Origin: Arthrobacter sp. MA-N2
GTDB lineage: Bacteria > Actinomycetota > Actinomycetes > Actinomycetales > Micrococcaceae
NCBI RefSeq assembly: GCF_000517125.1
Contig: NZ_KI912155.1
Span: 3,598,029 to 3,662,028, forward strand
Direction of reading: 5' to 3'
Length of the DNA stretch: 64,000 nt
Part shown: positions 34,463 to 42,867 of the stretch, piece after piece
Position numbering within the stretch: the first letter of the stretch is position 1
How the letters are laid out: every line of letters starts with the position of its first letter
Position numbers and translations under genes: made by a program
Notes under the pieces: model-generated
What the model saw: only the letters and a program-made list of their open reading frames with translations
Told to the model about the DNA's origin: nothing
Database searches by the model: none

Positions 34463-35983
34463 TCAGCCGTGGAGCCGAGGAGCATCGAAAAACGCGGTTT
34501 CGTAGCGGCAGGACCCGGAAAACGCCTCCATCATCGCCGTGCGCTCCGCCGGGGAAGCGGCCTGCGCGGCCGCATCTGTGATGTCGATCGCCTTGCGGGT
34601 TGCCTCGGCGAATTCCTCGTCTGCGTAGGTTCGCAGCCACTCCGCGTAAGGATGCTCGGCCGAGGCTCCCGCAGCAAGATAGCCGTGATGGAGCTGCTGG
34701 CCCACCTCGGCATACAACCAGTAGCAAGGCAGGATCGCCGCCAGAAGCACCGGGTAGCTGCCCGACGCCGACGCCGCCATCAGGTGGTCCACGTAGGCTT
34801 TGGTGACTGGACCCCGTTCTCCGCTTGCCTGACGTCCGTTGAGCCAGTTCCGGTGCAGCTCCGATTCGACTTCAAGGCACATTTGCGAGCCGCGGGCCCA
34901 GAACAGCTGTTCGGCTTCGCTCGGGGCAAGGGCGCTTGCCCTCGCCAAAACCCGGGAATAGCCATTGAGATAGAGGGCATCCTGGGCCAAGTAGTAGGTG
35001 AACTGCCCTTCGTCGAGCCCGCCGGACTGCAGGCCCTGGATGAAGTCCAGGCCATAAATGGCGGCAAGTTCCGTTTGGGCGGCCTCCCACATCCGGACCG
35101 CAAAATCTCCCGGCCGAAGCGAGTGCTGGTACGCGTGGAAGTGGTGGACCGGCCCGTTGCCCTTCCCCACCTCCAACACCGCCGACTGGGCCAGCGCCTC
35201 CTGAAGCCAAGGCTTGACGACACGCAGGGCGGATTCCCAATCGCCAAGCCGCGCCATGGCCGTGGCCATCGCCGACGACAAAGAACACCCCGTGCCGTGG
35301 CTATTTCGGGTCTCCACCCGCTCGCCGGGAATTTCCACCACGTCCTGGCTCAGGAGCCCCCCGGTGTTGACCAGGGCGTCGGGGCAGCTGGCACCCTGCA
35401 GATGGCCGCCCTTCACCAGAACGGTGTTTCCGCAGGCAGCAGCCAAGCGCTTGCCCTGCTCCAACGCGGTAGCCCAGTCGCTTGCCTCCGGTTCTCCGAG
35501 CAGCATTGCCAGCTCGGGAAGGTTGGGGGTCACCAGATCCGCAAGCGGGAGAAGTTGCCGAAGCGCAGCTTCAGCGGACTCCGCCAGAAGCCGGTCCCCG
35601 CTGGTGGCGATCATCACCGGGTCCAGGACGACGACGGCGGGCCGCACCTCGCCGAGCCAGCGGCGGACCTCGGCGATGACGGTCGCGTCGCCGAGCATGC
35701 CGATTTTGACGGCGTCGACCGTGATGTCATCGCTAATGGCATCCAGCTGCTGGCGCAGGAACTCCACGGGAGGCACATGGACCGCGGTGACTCCCTGAGT
35801 GTTCTGTACCGTGAGCGCCGTGATGGCAGCCATGCCGTAACCGCCGTTGGCCGCAATGCTCTTCAGATCGGCTTGGATGCCGGCGCCGCCCGAAGGATCC
35901 GAGCCGGCAATGCTGAGGACCCTGGGAACGGAACGTTGAATGACCTTGAGCGGGTAAACAGCTGAATGCGCTGAAGAAGTCAT
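34463..35983 (-). CDS. thiD: Fused hydroxymethylpyrimidine kinase (ThiD) and TenA-like thiaminase II
   Basis: The 506-residue protein joins two thiamine enzymes. Residues about 20-275 are ThiD ([43 protein letters not shown]), which phosphorylates HMP and HMP-phosphate. Residues about 285-500 are TenA-like ([35 protein letters not shown]), which salvages pyrimidine from thiamine breakdown products. ATG at 35983 is favoured because GAAGGGA, at the 3' end of the TPP riboswitch, is its ribosome site. No other thi gene is adjacent. Confidence 0.92.
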   Translation of the reverse strand: MTSSAHSAVYPLKVIQRSVPRVLSIAGSDPSGGAGIQADLKSIAANGGYGMAAITALTVQNTQGVTAVHVPPVEFLRQQLDAISDDITVDAVKIGMLGDATVIAEVRRWLGEVRPAVVVLDPVMIATSGDRLLAESAEAALRQLLPLADLVTPNLPELAMLLGEPEASDWATALEQGKRLAAACGNTVLVKGGHLQGASCPDALVNTGGLLSQDVVEIPGERVETRNSHGTGCSLSSAMATAMARLGDWESALRVVKPWLQEALAQSAVLEVGKGNGPVHHFHAYQHSLRPGDFAVRMWEAAQTELAAIYGLDFIQGLQSGGLDEGQFTYYLAQDALYLNGYSRVLARASALAPSEAEQLFWARGSQMCLEVESELHRNWLNGRQASGERGPVTKAYVDHLMAASASGSYPVLLAAILPCYWLYAEVGQQLHHGYLAAGASAEHPYAEWLRTYADEEFAEATRKAIDITDAAAQAASPAERTAMMEAFSGSCRYETAFFDAPRLHG

Positions 35984-35990
35984 AGGAGAC

Positions 35991-36066
35991 ATCCCTTCGC
36001 CGGTGCTAACCGGACAGGTTCTACGGGTCTGGTCTCAGCCGGCTTGGTGCGCGGCACCCCGTGTCA
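35991..36066 (-). promoter_or_regulatory. TPP riboswitch (THI element)
   Basis: The minus-strand RNA has the conserved order ACGGGGTGCC, GGCTGAGACC, ACCCGTAGAACCTG, then CCGGTTAGCACCGGCGAAGGGA. This is the TPP aptamer just before thiD-tenA. The closing GAAGGGA doubles as the ribosome site of the ATG at 35983, so ligand binding most likely blocks translation directly. Confidence 0.95.
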
Positions 36067-36147
36067 GTCACCCAGCTTAACCCGGATCATGCGATACAGG
36101 CTGAAAAGTCCGGTGAAAAGTCCGGTCAAGAGCCCGGGAACGCCGAA

Positions 36148-36185
36148 GCCCCGGCGGCTACCGCAGGAACGGTAACGGCCGGGGC
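36148..36185 (-). terminator. Hairpin downstream of the RNase E/G gene
   Basis: GCCCCGGC (36148-36155) pairs with GCCGGGGC (36178-36185), and an inner CTACCG/CGGTAA adds to the stem. No good T-run follows, so strength is uncertain. Confidence 0.5.
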
Positions 36186-36203
36186 CTCGGAGAGGGCGTG
36201 CTC

Positions 36204-39200
36204 TTAGAGCTCGGACTTCGGCACGCCGACGCCGAGGATGATCGGCTCTGCTGCCGCCGTCGCTTTGGCCGGAGCCGCTTCGGGCGCCTTGGCCTCGTGC
36301 GCGGCCCCGCCGGAGGCAGCTGCGGCCACCTCGTGGTGCTCCACGTTGGTGGCGTTGGCTGCACCCTGGGCCCGGCTGGCACTACGGTTACGGCGGCTTC
36401 GGCGGCCACGCGATCCTGCATCCGAGGAATCTGCAGTGACACCGGCCACGGAGGTCGCCGGAGGCGCCTCCTGGGCCGTCACCGCAGTCTGGCGGGCTTC
36501 AGTATTGCGGGCTTCGCTATGGGGAGCTTCGGTGTCGGGAGCCTCGCCGAGGCCCGCAAACGCCTGTGCCAAGAGATCCAAGCTCATGGCAGGCGCGGGA
36601 CTCACTGGTTCTTCTTCGTGGTGAACGAAGGGCAACGCCACTTCCTCGCCACCAAAGCGCAACACCGGCTTCGAACGTTCCTCGCTACTGGATGCAGCAG
36701 GTGCCTGGGCGGGAGCCGCCCCGGCCGCAGGGCCCCGGACTTCAGTCCCGCGCCCCTCCGCCGGCGATTCCGCGGCGTGGTGCAGCTCGTCGTCGTGCAG
36801 GTGGGCAGCGTGGGCCGCAGCTGCGATGGTGGCCAGGGCGGCGCGGGTTGCCGCCTGTCGGCTCGGATCCGTCGATTCGGCAGTATGGACCACTGCAGGA
36901 GGGGTCATCGGGAGCTCCGCAGGCCCTGCGCTCCTTCCGCGCCGGCGCTTGCGCTGCTCCGGGCGGGTGGCCGGCTGTGATTCGGTGCGCGGGTGGTGGT
37001 GCTCCGCGGCCACTACGTTGGCCCGACGGTGTTCCACGGGCTCGTCGTGGGTGACAATCCCCCGGCCAGCGCAGGTTTCACACTGTTCTCCAAAGACCTC
37101 AAGCAGGCCGGTCCCCATGCGCTTGCGGGTCATCTGGACCAGGCCCAGCGAGGTCACTTCGGCAACCTGGTGCTTCGTGCGGTCCCGGCCAAGGCACTCG
37201 ACCAAGCGACGCAACACGAGATCGCGGTTGGATTCCAGGACCATGTCGATAAAGTCGATGACGATAATTCCGCCGATGTCGCGCAAGCGCAACTGGCGGA
37301 CCACTTCTTCAGCGGCCTCAAGGTTGTTCTTGGTGACGGTTTCCTCAAGGTTGCCACCGCTGCCGGTGAACTTCCCGGTGTTGACGTCAACAACCGTCAT
37401 GGCCTCGGTGCGGTCGATCACGAGCGAACCACCGGAGGGCAGGAAGACCTTGCGTTCCAAGGCCTTGTGGATCTGCTCGTCCACGCGCCAAGCGGAGAAA
37501 ATATCCTGATCGGAGGTCCATTTTTCAAGGCGGCCCACCAAGTCCGGCGCCACGTAGGTGACGTAGGCCTCGATCGTGTCCCATGCTTCGTCGCCGGAGA
37601 CGATGAGTTTGGAAAAGTCCTCGTTGAAAACGTCGCGGACCACTTTGATGGTCAGGTCCGGTTCGCCGTACAGCAGTTCGGGAGCGAGGATCTTGGTGGA
37701 AGTGGACTGGCTTTCGATGCCTTCCCACTGGGCTCGCAGGCGGTTGATATCGTGAGTCAGCTCTTCCTCGGAAGCACCCTCGGCGGCAGTGCGGACAATA
37801 ACGCCCGCGTTCTCCGGGAGGCGATCCTTGAGAATCTTCTTCAGGCGGTTGCGCTCGACGTCGGGCAGCTTGCGGGAAATGCCTGTCATGGAACCGCCGG
37901 GGACGTATACGAGGTAACGGCCGGGAAGCGAGATCTGGCTCGTCAAGCGTGCGCCCTTGTGACCCACGGGATCCTTGGTGACCTGCACCAGCACTGAATC
38001 ACCGGATTTCAGGGCGTTCTCGATGCGGCGCGGCTTGCCTTCCAAGGTGACCGCATCCCAGTTGACTTCACCGGCGTACAGCACGGCATTGCGTCCGCGT
38101 CCGATGTCGACGAATGCAGCTTCCATGGATGGCAGCACATTCTGGACCTTGCCCAGGTAGACGTTGCCGATCAGGGAATCCTGCTGTGTCTTGGACACGA
38201 AGTGCTCCGCGAGCACGCCATCTTCCAGGACACCGATCTGGATCCTGTCGTCGCGCTGGCGAACGATCATCTGGCGGTCGACGGACTCGCGCCGCGCCAG
38301 GAACTCGGCTTCGGTGATGACCTGGCGGCGGCGGCCGGTTTCGCGGGACTCGCGGCGGCGCTGCTTTTTGGCCTCAAGGCGGGTGGAGCCCTTGACGCTG
38401 GTGACGCGGTCGGAGCTGCTGGTGGACTCCACATGTGCGCGCGGGGCGCGGACCCGGGTCACCGTGTTGGGGGGATCGTCGTCTCCACCGCCTGTCAGCT
38501 CCAGGTCCTGGTCGCCCCGGCGACGGCGCCGACGACGACGCGACGTCACGCCTTCTTCGAGGGTTTCCTCGGTTCCGGTCTCGGTCTCGTCTTCGGATTC
38601 GGATTCGGCGGACGTTTCTTCGCCCGCGGCTTCCTCGCGCTCGTTGCCCCGGCGGCCACGACGGCCACGACGGCCACGACGACGGCGGCTGCCGGCGTCG
38701 TCCAATTCGTTGTCTTCCGCAACGTCCTCGCCGCTATCGGCTTCGGGTGCCTCTTCGGCAACGGCAGGCCTGACCACGGTGCTCAGGTCAGGTGCTTGGA
38801 AGATCATTGACGTGATCGAGCCTGGTTCAAGGAACAGCGAAGCCATCGGGCTTGTAGCTTCCGCCTCAGCGGCCGGTTCTTCTGCTGGTATTTCACTGGC
38901 TACGGTTTCACTGGCCGGTATTTCGGCAGCTTCAGCGGGGGCCGCCGCTTCTTCGGCGGGCGTTTCCTCGGCGGCTTTTGCCCTCGGCGTCCGACGACGG
39001 CGGACCGGCTTTTCGGGAGCAGCTTCGGCCTCTGCTGCTCCTTCAGGTTCGACAACCGCAGCAGCCTCGGCGGCTTCCGCGGAACCTCCCTCCGCGAAAC
39101 CTGGCAACGGCTCCGGAGATTCGACCTTCTTTCGAGTCCGGCTGCGCCGGACAGGGGCCTTGGGTTCTACGGTGTCCGCGGCCGCGGCAAGCGGCTCCGC

Positions 39201-39353
39201 TTCCGCTGCGATAGCTCCGGCGTCGGGAGCTTCCTCTGCGGCGGCCGTCTTCGGCGCCGCCTTGCGGCGGGTGCGGGTGACCTTCTTGGGTGCTTCTGTG
39301 GTCTCGGTGGACGCCGCATCTTCGGCGGCGGCTACAACTTGCTCAATATCCAT
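36204..39353 (-). CDS. rne: Ribonuclease E/G family protein
   Basis: This 1049-residue protein has the RNase E/G catalytic region in the middle: an S1 domain (GNVYLGKVQNVLPSMEAAFV), a DNase-I-like part with VIDRTEAMTVVDVNTG, and the Zn-link CETC. Long low-complexity arms flank it. The N-arm is Ala/Glu/Pro-rich with RRGRRGRRGRRG, and the C-arm is rich in Ala and His. Catalytic core in the centre with two arms is the actinobacterial layout. It processes rRNA and degrades mRNA. ATG at 39353 is chosen for GGAG upstream; GTG at 39365 is in frame. Confidence 0.93.
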   Translation of the reverse strand: MDIEQVVAAAEDAASTETTEAPKKVTRTRRKAAPKTAAAEEAPDAGAIAAEAEPLAAAADTVEPKAPVRRSRTRKKVESPEPLPGFAEGGSAEAAEAAAVVEPEGAAEAEAAPEKPVRRRRTPRAKAAEETPAEEAAAPAEAAEIPASETVASEIPAEEPAAEAEATSPMASLFLEPGSITSMIFQAPDLSTVVRPAVAEEAPEADSGEDVAEDNELDDAGSRRRRGRRGRRGRRGNEREEAAGEETSAESESEDETETGTEETLEEGVTSRRRRRRRRGDQDLELTGGGDDDPPNTVTRVRAPRAHVESTSSSDRVTSVKGSTRLEAKKQRRRESRETGRRRQVITEAEFLARRESVDRQMIVRQRDDRIQIGVLEDGVLAEHFVSKTQQDSLIGNVYLGKVQNVLPSMEAAFVDIGRGRNAVLYAGEVNWDAVTLEGKPRRIENALKSGDSVLVQVTKDPVGHKGARLTSQISLPGRYLVYVPGGSMTGISRKLPDVERNRLKKILKDRLPENAGVIVRTAAEGASEEELTHDINRLRAQWEGIESQSTSTKILAPELLYGEPDLTIKVVRDVFNEDFSKLIVSGDEAWDTIEAYVTYVAPDLVGRLEKWTSDQDIFSAWRVDEQIHKALERKVFLPSGGSLVIDRTEAMTVVDVNTGKFTGSGGNLEETVTKNNLEAAEEVVRQLRLRDIGGIIVIDFIDMVLESNRDLVLRRLVECLGRDRTKHQVAEVTSLGLVQMTRKRMGTGLLEVFGEQCETCAGRGIVTHDEPVEHRRANVVAAEHHHPRTESQPATRPEQRKRRRGRSAGPAELPMTPPAVVHTAESTDPSRQAATRAALATIAAAAHAAHLHDDELHHAAESPAEGRGTEVRGPAAGAAPAQAPAASSSEERSKPVLRFGGEEVALPFVHHEEEPVSPAPAMSLDLLAQAFAGLGEAPDTEAPHSEARNTEARQTAVTAQEAPPATSVAGVTADSSDAGSRGRRSRRNRSASRAQGAANATNVEHHEVAAAASGGAAHEAKAPEAAPAKATAAAEPIILGVGVPKSEL

Positions 39354-39819
39354 ATGTGGCAACACTCCTGCCCTTGCGCAACCGCCACATCCGGCGCCCA
39401 GAGGGGCAATATTGTCAAAACCCGCAGGCGTTGACAGAAGTCAGTAGTGGTCTTTCCGGTTCGCACCAGCATGGGGGGCGGCATCCACGGAAAGCCGGCC
39501 TCGCTCCAAACCCGTTGTTCTATTGCCACAACCAGGTGCCGTCCATTGCCTCTGCGGGCCTACCGGAATCATTGGATCCTGGGCATGCCCTGCTTGTGAC
39601 TGGCGGTCTTGGGAACAAGATACCGGACCGGATTCCGCATGTGGATCGGCTTCCGGCCATTTTTATTCTCTCACACGCCCGGACTGCCGGGAGGAACCAC
39701 GCTGTAAAAGCTTCCGAGCCGCAAGCTTCCCTGGCGGCGTCCCCCAGCCGCCGCGGCTAGAATCCTCCCAAGAGCAGTCCCCGGCCCTGTGCCGCTTTCT
39801 CCAGAAAAGGACACCCATC
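39354..39819. other. Divergent intergenic region, rne and VKOR promoters
   Basis: About 470 bases without a supported gene. It should hold the long 5' leader and promoter of the RNase E/G gene (minus) and the promoter of the VKOR gene (plus). A TAGAAT (39758-39763) could be the -10 of the latter, but no matching -35 is clear. RNase E leaders are often autoregulatory; no specific structure is claimed. Confidence 0.5.
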
Positions 39820-40503
39820 ATGCCGAGCCCCGCCAGCCCGAACCTGGCCAACAACGATGCCCGTCGCGAGGGAAAAACCTCGGCTGGGAGTGACCCATCC
39901 GAGGCGACCGTGCCGCGGATGCTTCGCGACCGGCCCTTTGCGTGGCTCCTGCTCCTCACGGGTGCTGTTGCCTGGCTGGCATCCGGCGCACTTGTCCTGG
40001 AGAAACTGCAGGTTCTTATCGACCCCAACCACGTCACGCTCTGCGACGTCAACCCGTGGGTGTCCTGCGGCAGCGTCATGAAGACTCCACAGAGTTCGGT
40101 CTTCGGTTTTCCCAACATGTTCATCGGTATTGTCGCCTTCGCAGTGATCATCACCACTGCCATGGCGATCTTTGCAGGGGCCAAATTTGCCCGCTGGTAC
40201 TGGATCGGGCTGCAGACCGGCGTGACCCTGGGCTTCATCTTCATCGTCTGGCTTTGGTCCCAGGCCCTGTATGTCATCCACATCCTGTGCCCGTTCTGCA
40301 TGGTGGTGTGGGCCTGCATGATTCCGCTTTTCGTGTTCGTGACCGTCAGGAATGTGGTGCATGGTGTCATTCCGGCGCCCGCCCGCCTGGCGAAGATCCT
40401 GGGCGAATCCGGCTGGATCATTTCCGCGCTGCTCTACGTCGGCGTGATTGCGAGCATTTTCTTCGCCTTCATCAATGTCTTCATCGGAACGTCCGGTTAC
40501 TGA
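39820..40503 (+). CDS. Vitamin K epoxide reductase (VKOR) family protein
   Basis: The 227-residue membrane protein has about five helices, a periplasm-side Cys pair (LCDVNPWVSCGSVM) and the redox CxxC in HILCPFCMVVWA. Bacterial VKOR reoxidises DsbA-type proteins using menaquinone, so it supports disulphide formation outside the membrane. ATG at 39820 follows AAAAGG; the N-terminal 35 residues are a polar leader. No thioredoxin domain is fused. Confidence 0.9.
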   Translation: MPSPASPNLANNDARREGKTSAGSDPSEATVPRMLRDRPFAWLLLLTGAVAWLASGALVLEKLQVLIDPNHVTLCDVNPWVSCGSVMKTPQSSVFGFPNMFIGIVAFAVIITTAMAIFAGAKFARWYWIGLQTGVTLGFIFIVWLWSQALYVIHILCPFCMVVWACMIPLFVFVTVRNVVHGVIPAPARLAKILGESGWIISALLYVGVIASIFFAFINVFIGTSGY

Positions 40504-40514
40504 GCGCTACACAG

Positions 40515-40554
40515 CGGAAGGGGCCCATGTTCGCGTGAACATGGGCCCCTTCCG
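40515..40554. terminator. Bidirectional terminator between VKOR and ndk
   Basis: A perfect 18-bp stem (40515-40532 with 40537-40554) and a GCGT loop lie between convergent gene ends. Confidence 0.8.
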
Positions 40555-40574
40555 GCATTGGTCTTGGCGTGAAA

Positions 40575-40994
40575 CTACGCGCCGAACCAGATCTTGATCT
40601 CACGCTCGGCGGAATCCACCGAGTCGGATCCGTGCACCAGGTTCTGCTGCACGGCCAGACCCCAGTCGCGGCCGAAGTCGCCGCGGATGGTGCCAGGCGC
40701 CGCGGTCGTCGGGTCCGTGATACCGGCGAGCGAACGGAAGCCTTCAATGACGCGGTGACCCTCGAAAATGGCCACGACAACCGGGCCGCTCAGCATGAAT
40801 TCGAGCAGCGGCTCGTAGAACGGCTTGCCGACGTGCTCTTCGTAGTGCTGTTCCAGCAGTTCGCGGGTGGCGGTGACCTTCTTCAATTCGGCCAGGGAGT
40901 ACCCCTTGGACTCGATGCGGGCGAGGATGGTGCCGCTCAGGTTGCGGGCGACGCCGTCGGGCTTGATCAGTACAAGGGTGCGCTCAATGCTCAC
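40575..40994 (-). CDS. ndk: Nucleoside diphosphate kinase
   Basis: A 139-residue NDK with RTLVLIKPDGVARN at the N-terminus and the phosphorylated His in NLVHGSDSVDSAE. It balances NTP pools by phosphate exchange. Length and motifs are complete. Confidence 0.97.
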   Translation of the reverse strand: MSIERTLVLIKPDGVARNLSGTILARIESKGYSLAELKKVTATRELLEQHYEEHVGKPFYEPLLEFMLSGPVVVAIFEGHRVIEGFRSLAGITDPTTAAPGTIRGDFGRDWGLAVQQNLVHGSDSVDSAEREIKIWFGA

Positions 40995-41047
40995 GGTTGC
41001 TCCAATGTTGAGTGTGCGGGTTTCCCAGCTAGTTTACGGGGTTCGGC

Positions 41048-41500
41048 TTAGGCGGACTGCCCGGTGGGGTCTTCCCCGTGCGCGGCGTTCCACTCGGCTT
41101 GCTCGCGATCACGCTGGGCGTTTTCGCGGTCAATCCTCATGCCGGCCCGGATGCCATACCACCAGCACGCCGCGAACAGGACCCCTACGACGAACATCGT
41201 AGGCTCGGCGATTCCCGTGAGAACCAGCACCAGCTGCAATGCCCAGCCGGTGCCGATGCCCCACGGCTTGCTGAGGACAGCACAGGCCAGGACCAGCACG
41301 ACGCTCAAAGCGATGCCGAAGCTCAGGATCAGCGCCGGCGGCACTTCTCCGCGCTTCAGGCCAAAGACCGCCAAGGTGGCGAAGAACGCGACGAACGCTT
41401 CCAGGAGGAGCACGGTCGAAGCGAACATCACCTTGGTGGACCGGCGCTGTTTGGGCATCCCCGGGCGCCATTCCCGCTGCGCTTTGGTGAGTTTAGCCAT
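41048..41500 (-). CDS. DUF4233-family membrane protein
   Basis: The 150-residue protein has four membrane helices and a short charged tail. It lies directly downstream of folC, the position typical of the actinobacterial DUF4233 family, so it is assigned mainly from context. ATG at 41500 follows the overlapping folC stop; GTG at 41506 is also possible. Function unknown. Confidence 0.75.
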   Translation of the reverse strand: MAKLTKAQREWRPGMPKQRRSTKVMFASTVLLLEAFVAFFATLAVFGLKRGEVPPALILSFGIALSVVLVLACAVLSKPWGIGTGWALQLVLVLTGIAEPTMFVVGVLFAACWWYGIRAGMRIDRENAQRDREQAEWNAAHGEDPTGQSA

Positions 41501-41502
41501 GC

Positions 41503-42864
41503 TCACGCACCTGTCTTTCCGAGGAGCATGCGCGCTTCGGCCACCACCGTGATGGAGCCCGTGACGAGCACGCCGCCCGCCAGGTCATCGTTGGCTTCAG
41601 CCCTTTCCACGGCCCATTCGATGGCGTCGTCGAGCTTCTCGGCAATATGCACGTTGTCCGCGCCGAAGCCCAGATCGACGGCGAGATCGGCCAGCTGCGC
41701 GGCGGGGATGGCCCGCGGTGAGTTGGACTGGGTGAAACAGAACTCCTCTGCCAGTCCACCCAGGGACTCCTTGAGCTGCCTCAGGATTTCCTCCGCGTTC
41801 TTCTCCTTCAGGATCCCGATGACCACCACCAGCTTGCTGAAGCTGAAGGCCTCCTCGATCGCCTCGGCGGAGACACGGATGCCATCAGGGTTATGTGCGG
41901 CGTCCACGATGATCGTGGGAGCGGTGCGCACCACTTCAAGACGGCCCGGCGAGGTGACATTGCCGAAAGCCTCGCGGAGCACATCGGCATCCAGCTCCTT
42001 CTCGCCGCCCCCGAGGAACGCTTCCAGGGCGGCGACGGCGACCGCGGCGTTCTCTGCCTGGTGGGCGCCGTGCAAGGGCAGCATGAGGTCCTCGTAGCGG
42101 CCGGCGAGTCCCTGGATGGTCAGGACCTGGCCCCCGACGGCCACGGTGCGGGACTCCACGCCGAATTCGACGCCTTCAAAGCGGAACGGCACACCGACTT
42201 CGCGTGCCTTCTCCAGAAGCACCTGAGCGGCGTCCACCGGTTGGGCGGCGCTGATGAGGAAGCCACCGGGCTTGATGATTCCGGCTTTCTCGTAGGCGAT
42301 ATCCTCCGTGGTGTCCCCTAGGAGATCGGTGTGGTCCAGGGAGATCGGAGTGATCACCGAAACCTGTCCGTCGCCCACGTTGGTGGCATCGGTGATGCCG
42401 CCCAAACCGACCTCCATCACGGCCACATTGACGGGCTGGTCAGCGAAGATCGCAAATCCCAGGATGGTCAGGCACTCGAAGTAAGTGAGCCGGGGCTGGC
42501 CCTCTGCCTCGAGTTCCTTGTCCACGATCCCCAGGTACGGGTGGATCTCGTCCCAGATCCGGACGAAGGTCTCATCCGACACCGGCTCGCCATCGATGCT
42601 GATTCGCTCGGTGACCTTGGTCAAGTGCGGACTGGTGTAACGGCCGGTGCTCAGGCCGTGTGCGCGCAGCCCGGCCTCAATCATGCGGGCGGTCGACGTC
42701 TTGCCGTTGGTACCGGTGATATGGATAATCGGGAACGCCTTGTTGGGCTCCCCCAGCACGTCCATGGCCCTGTACAGGGGTGCCAGCCGCGGTTCCATTT
42801 TGTTTTCCGGGGCGCGGCCCAGGAGTTCGGCGTAGACGCTTTCCACGGAGAATTCGTCGCTCAT
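41503..42864 (-). CDS. folC: Folylpolyglutamate synthase / dihydrofolate synthase
   Basis: The 453-residue Mur-ligase-like enzyme has the P-loop HITGTNGKTSTARMI and then GRYTSPHLTKVTERI. DPHNPDGIR-type residues appear as VDAAHNPDGIRVS. FolC adds glutamate to folates. It follows ileS by three bases on the same strand and shares an operon with it and the DUF4233 gene. Confidence 0.93.
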   Translation of the reverse strand: MSDEFSVESVYAELLGRAPENKMEPRLAPLYRAMDVLGEPNKAFPIIHITGTNGKTSTARMIEAGLRAHGLSTGRYTSPHLTKVTERISIDGEPVSDETFVRIWDEIHPYLGIVDKELEAEGQPRLTYFECLTILGFAIFADQPVNVAVMEVGLGGITDATNVGDGQVSVITPISLDHTDLLGDTTEDIAYEKAGIIKPGGFLISAAQPVDAAQVLLEKAREVGVPFRFEGVEFGVESRTVAVGGQVLTIQGLAGRYEDLMLPLHGAHQAENAAVAVAALEAFLGGGEKELDADVLREAFGNVTSPGRLEVVRTAPTIIVDAAHNPDGIRVSAEAIEEAFSFSKLVVVIGILKEKNAEEILRQLKESLGGLAEEFCFTQSNSPRAIPAAQLADLAVDLGFGADNVHIAEKLDDAIEWAVERAEANDDLAGGVLVTGSITVVAEARMLLGKTGA

Positions 42865-42867
42865 GTA

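Noticed and set aside
34442-35965. 507-codon plus-strand open frame opposite thiD-tenA
   Set aside because: Antisense to a clear ThiD-TenA fusion with its riboswitch; composition unlike a real protein.
39523-39819. N-terminal extension of the VKOR protein
   Set aside because: No ribosome site, poor composition; the ATG at 39820 has AAAAGG and fits the family.
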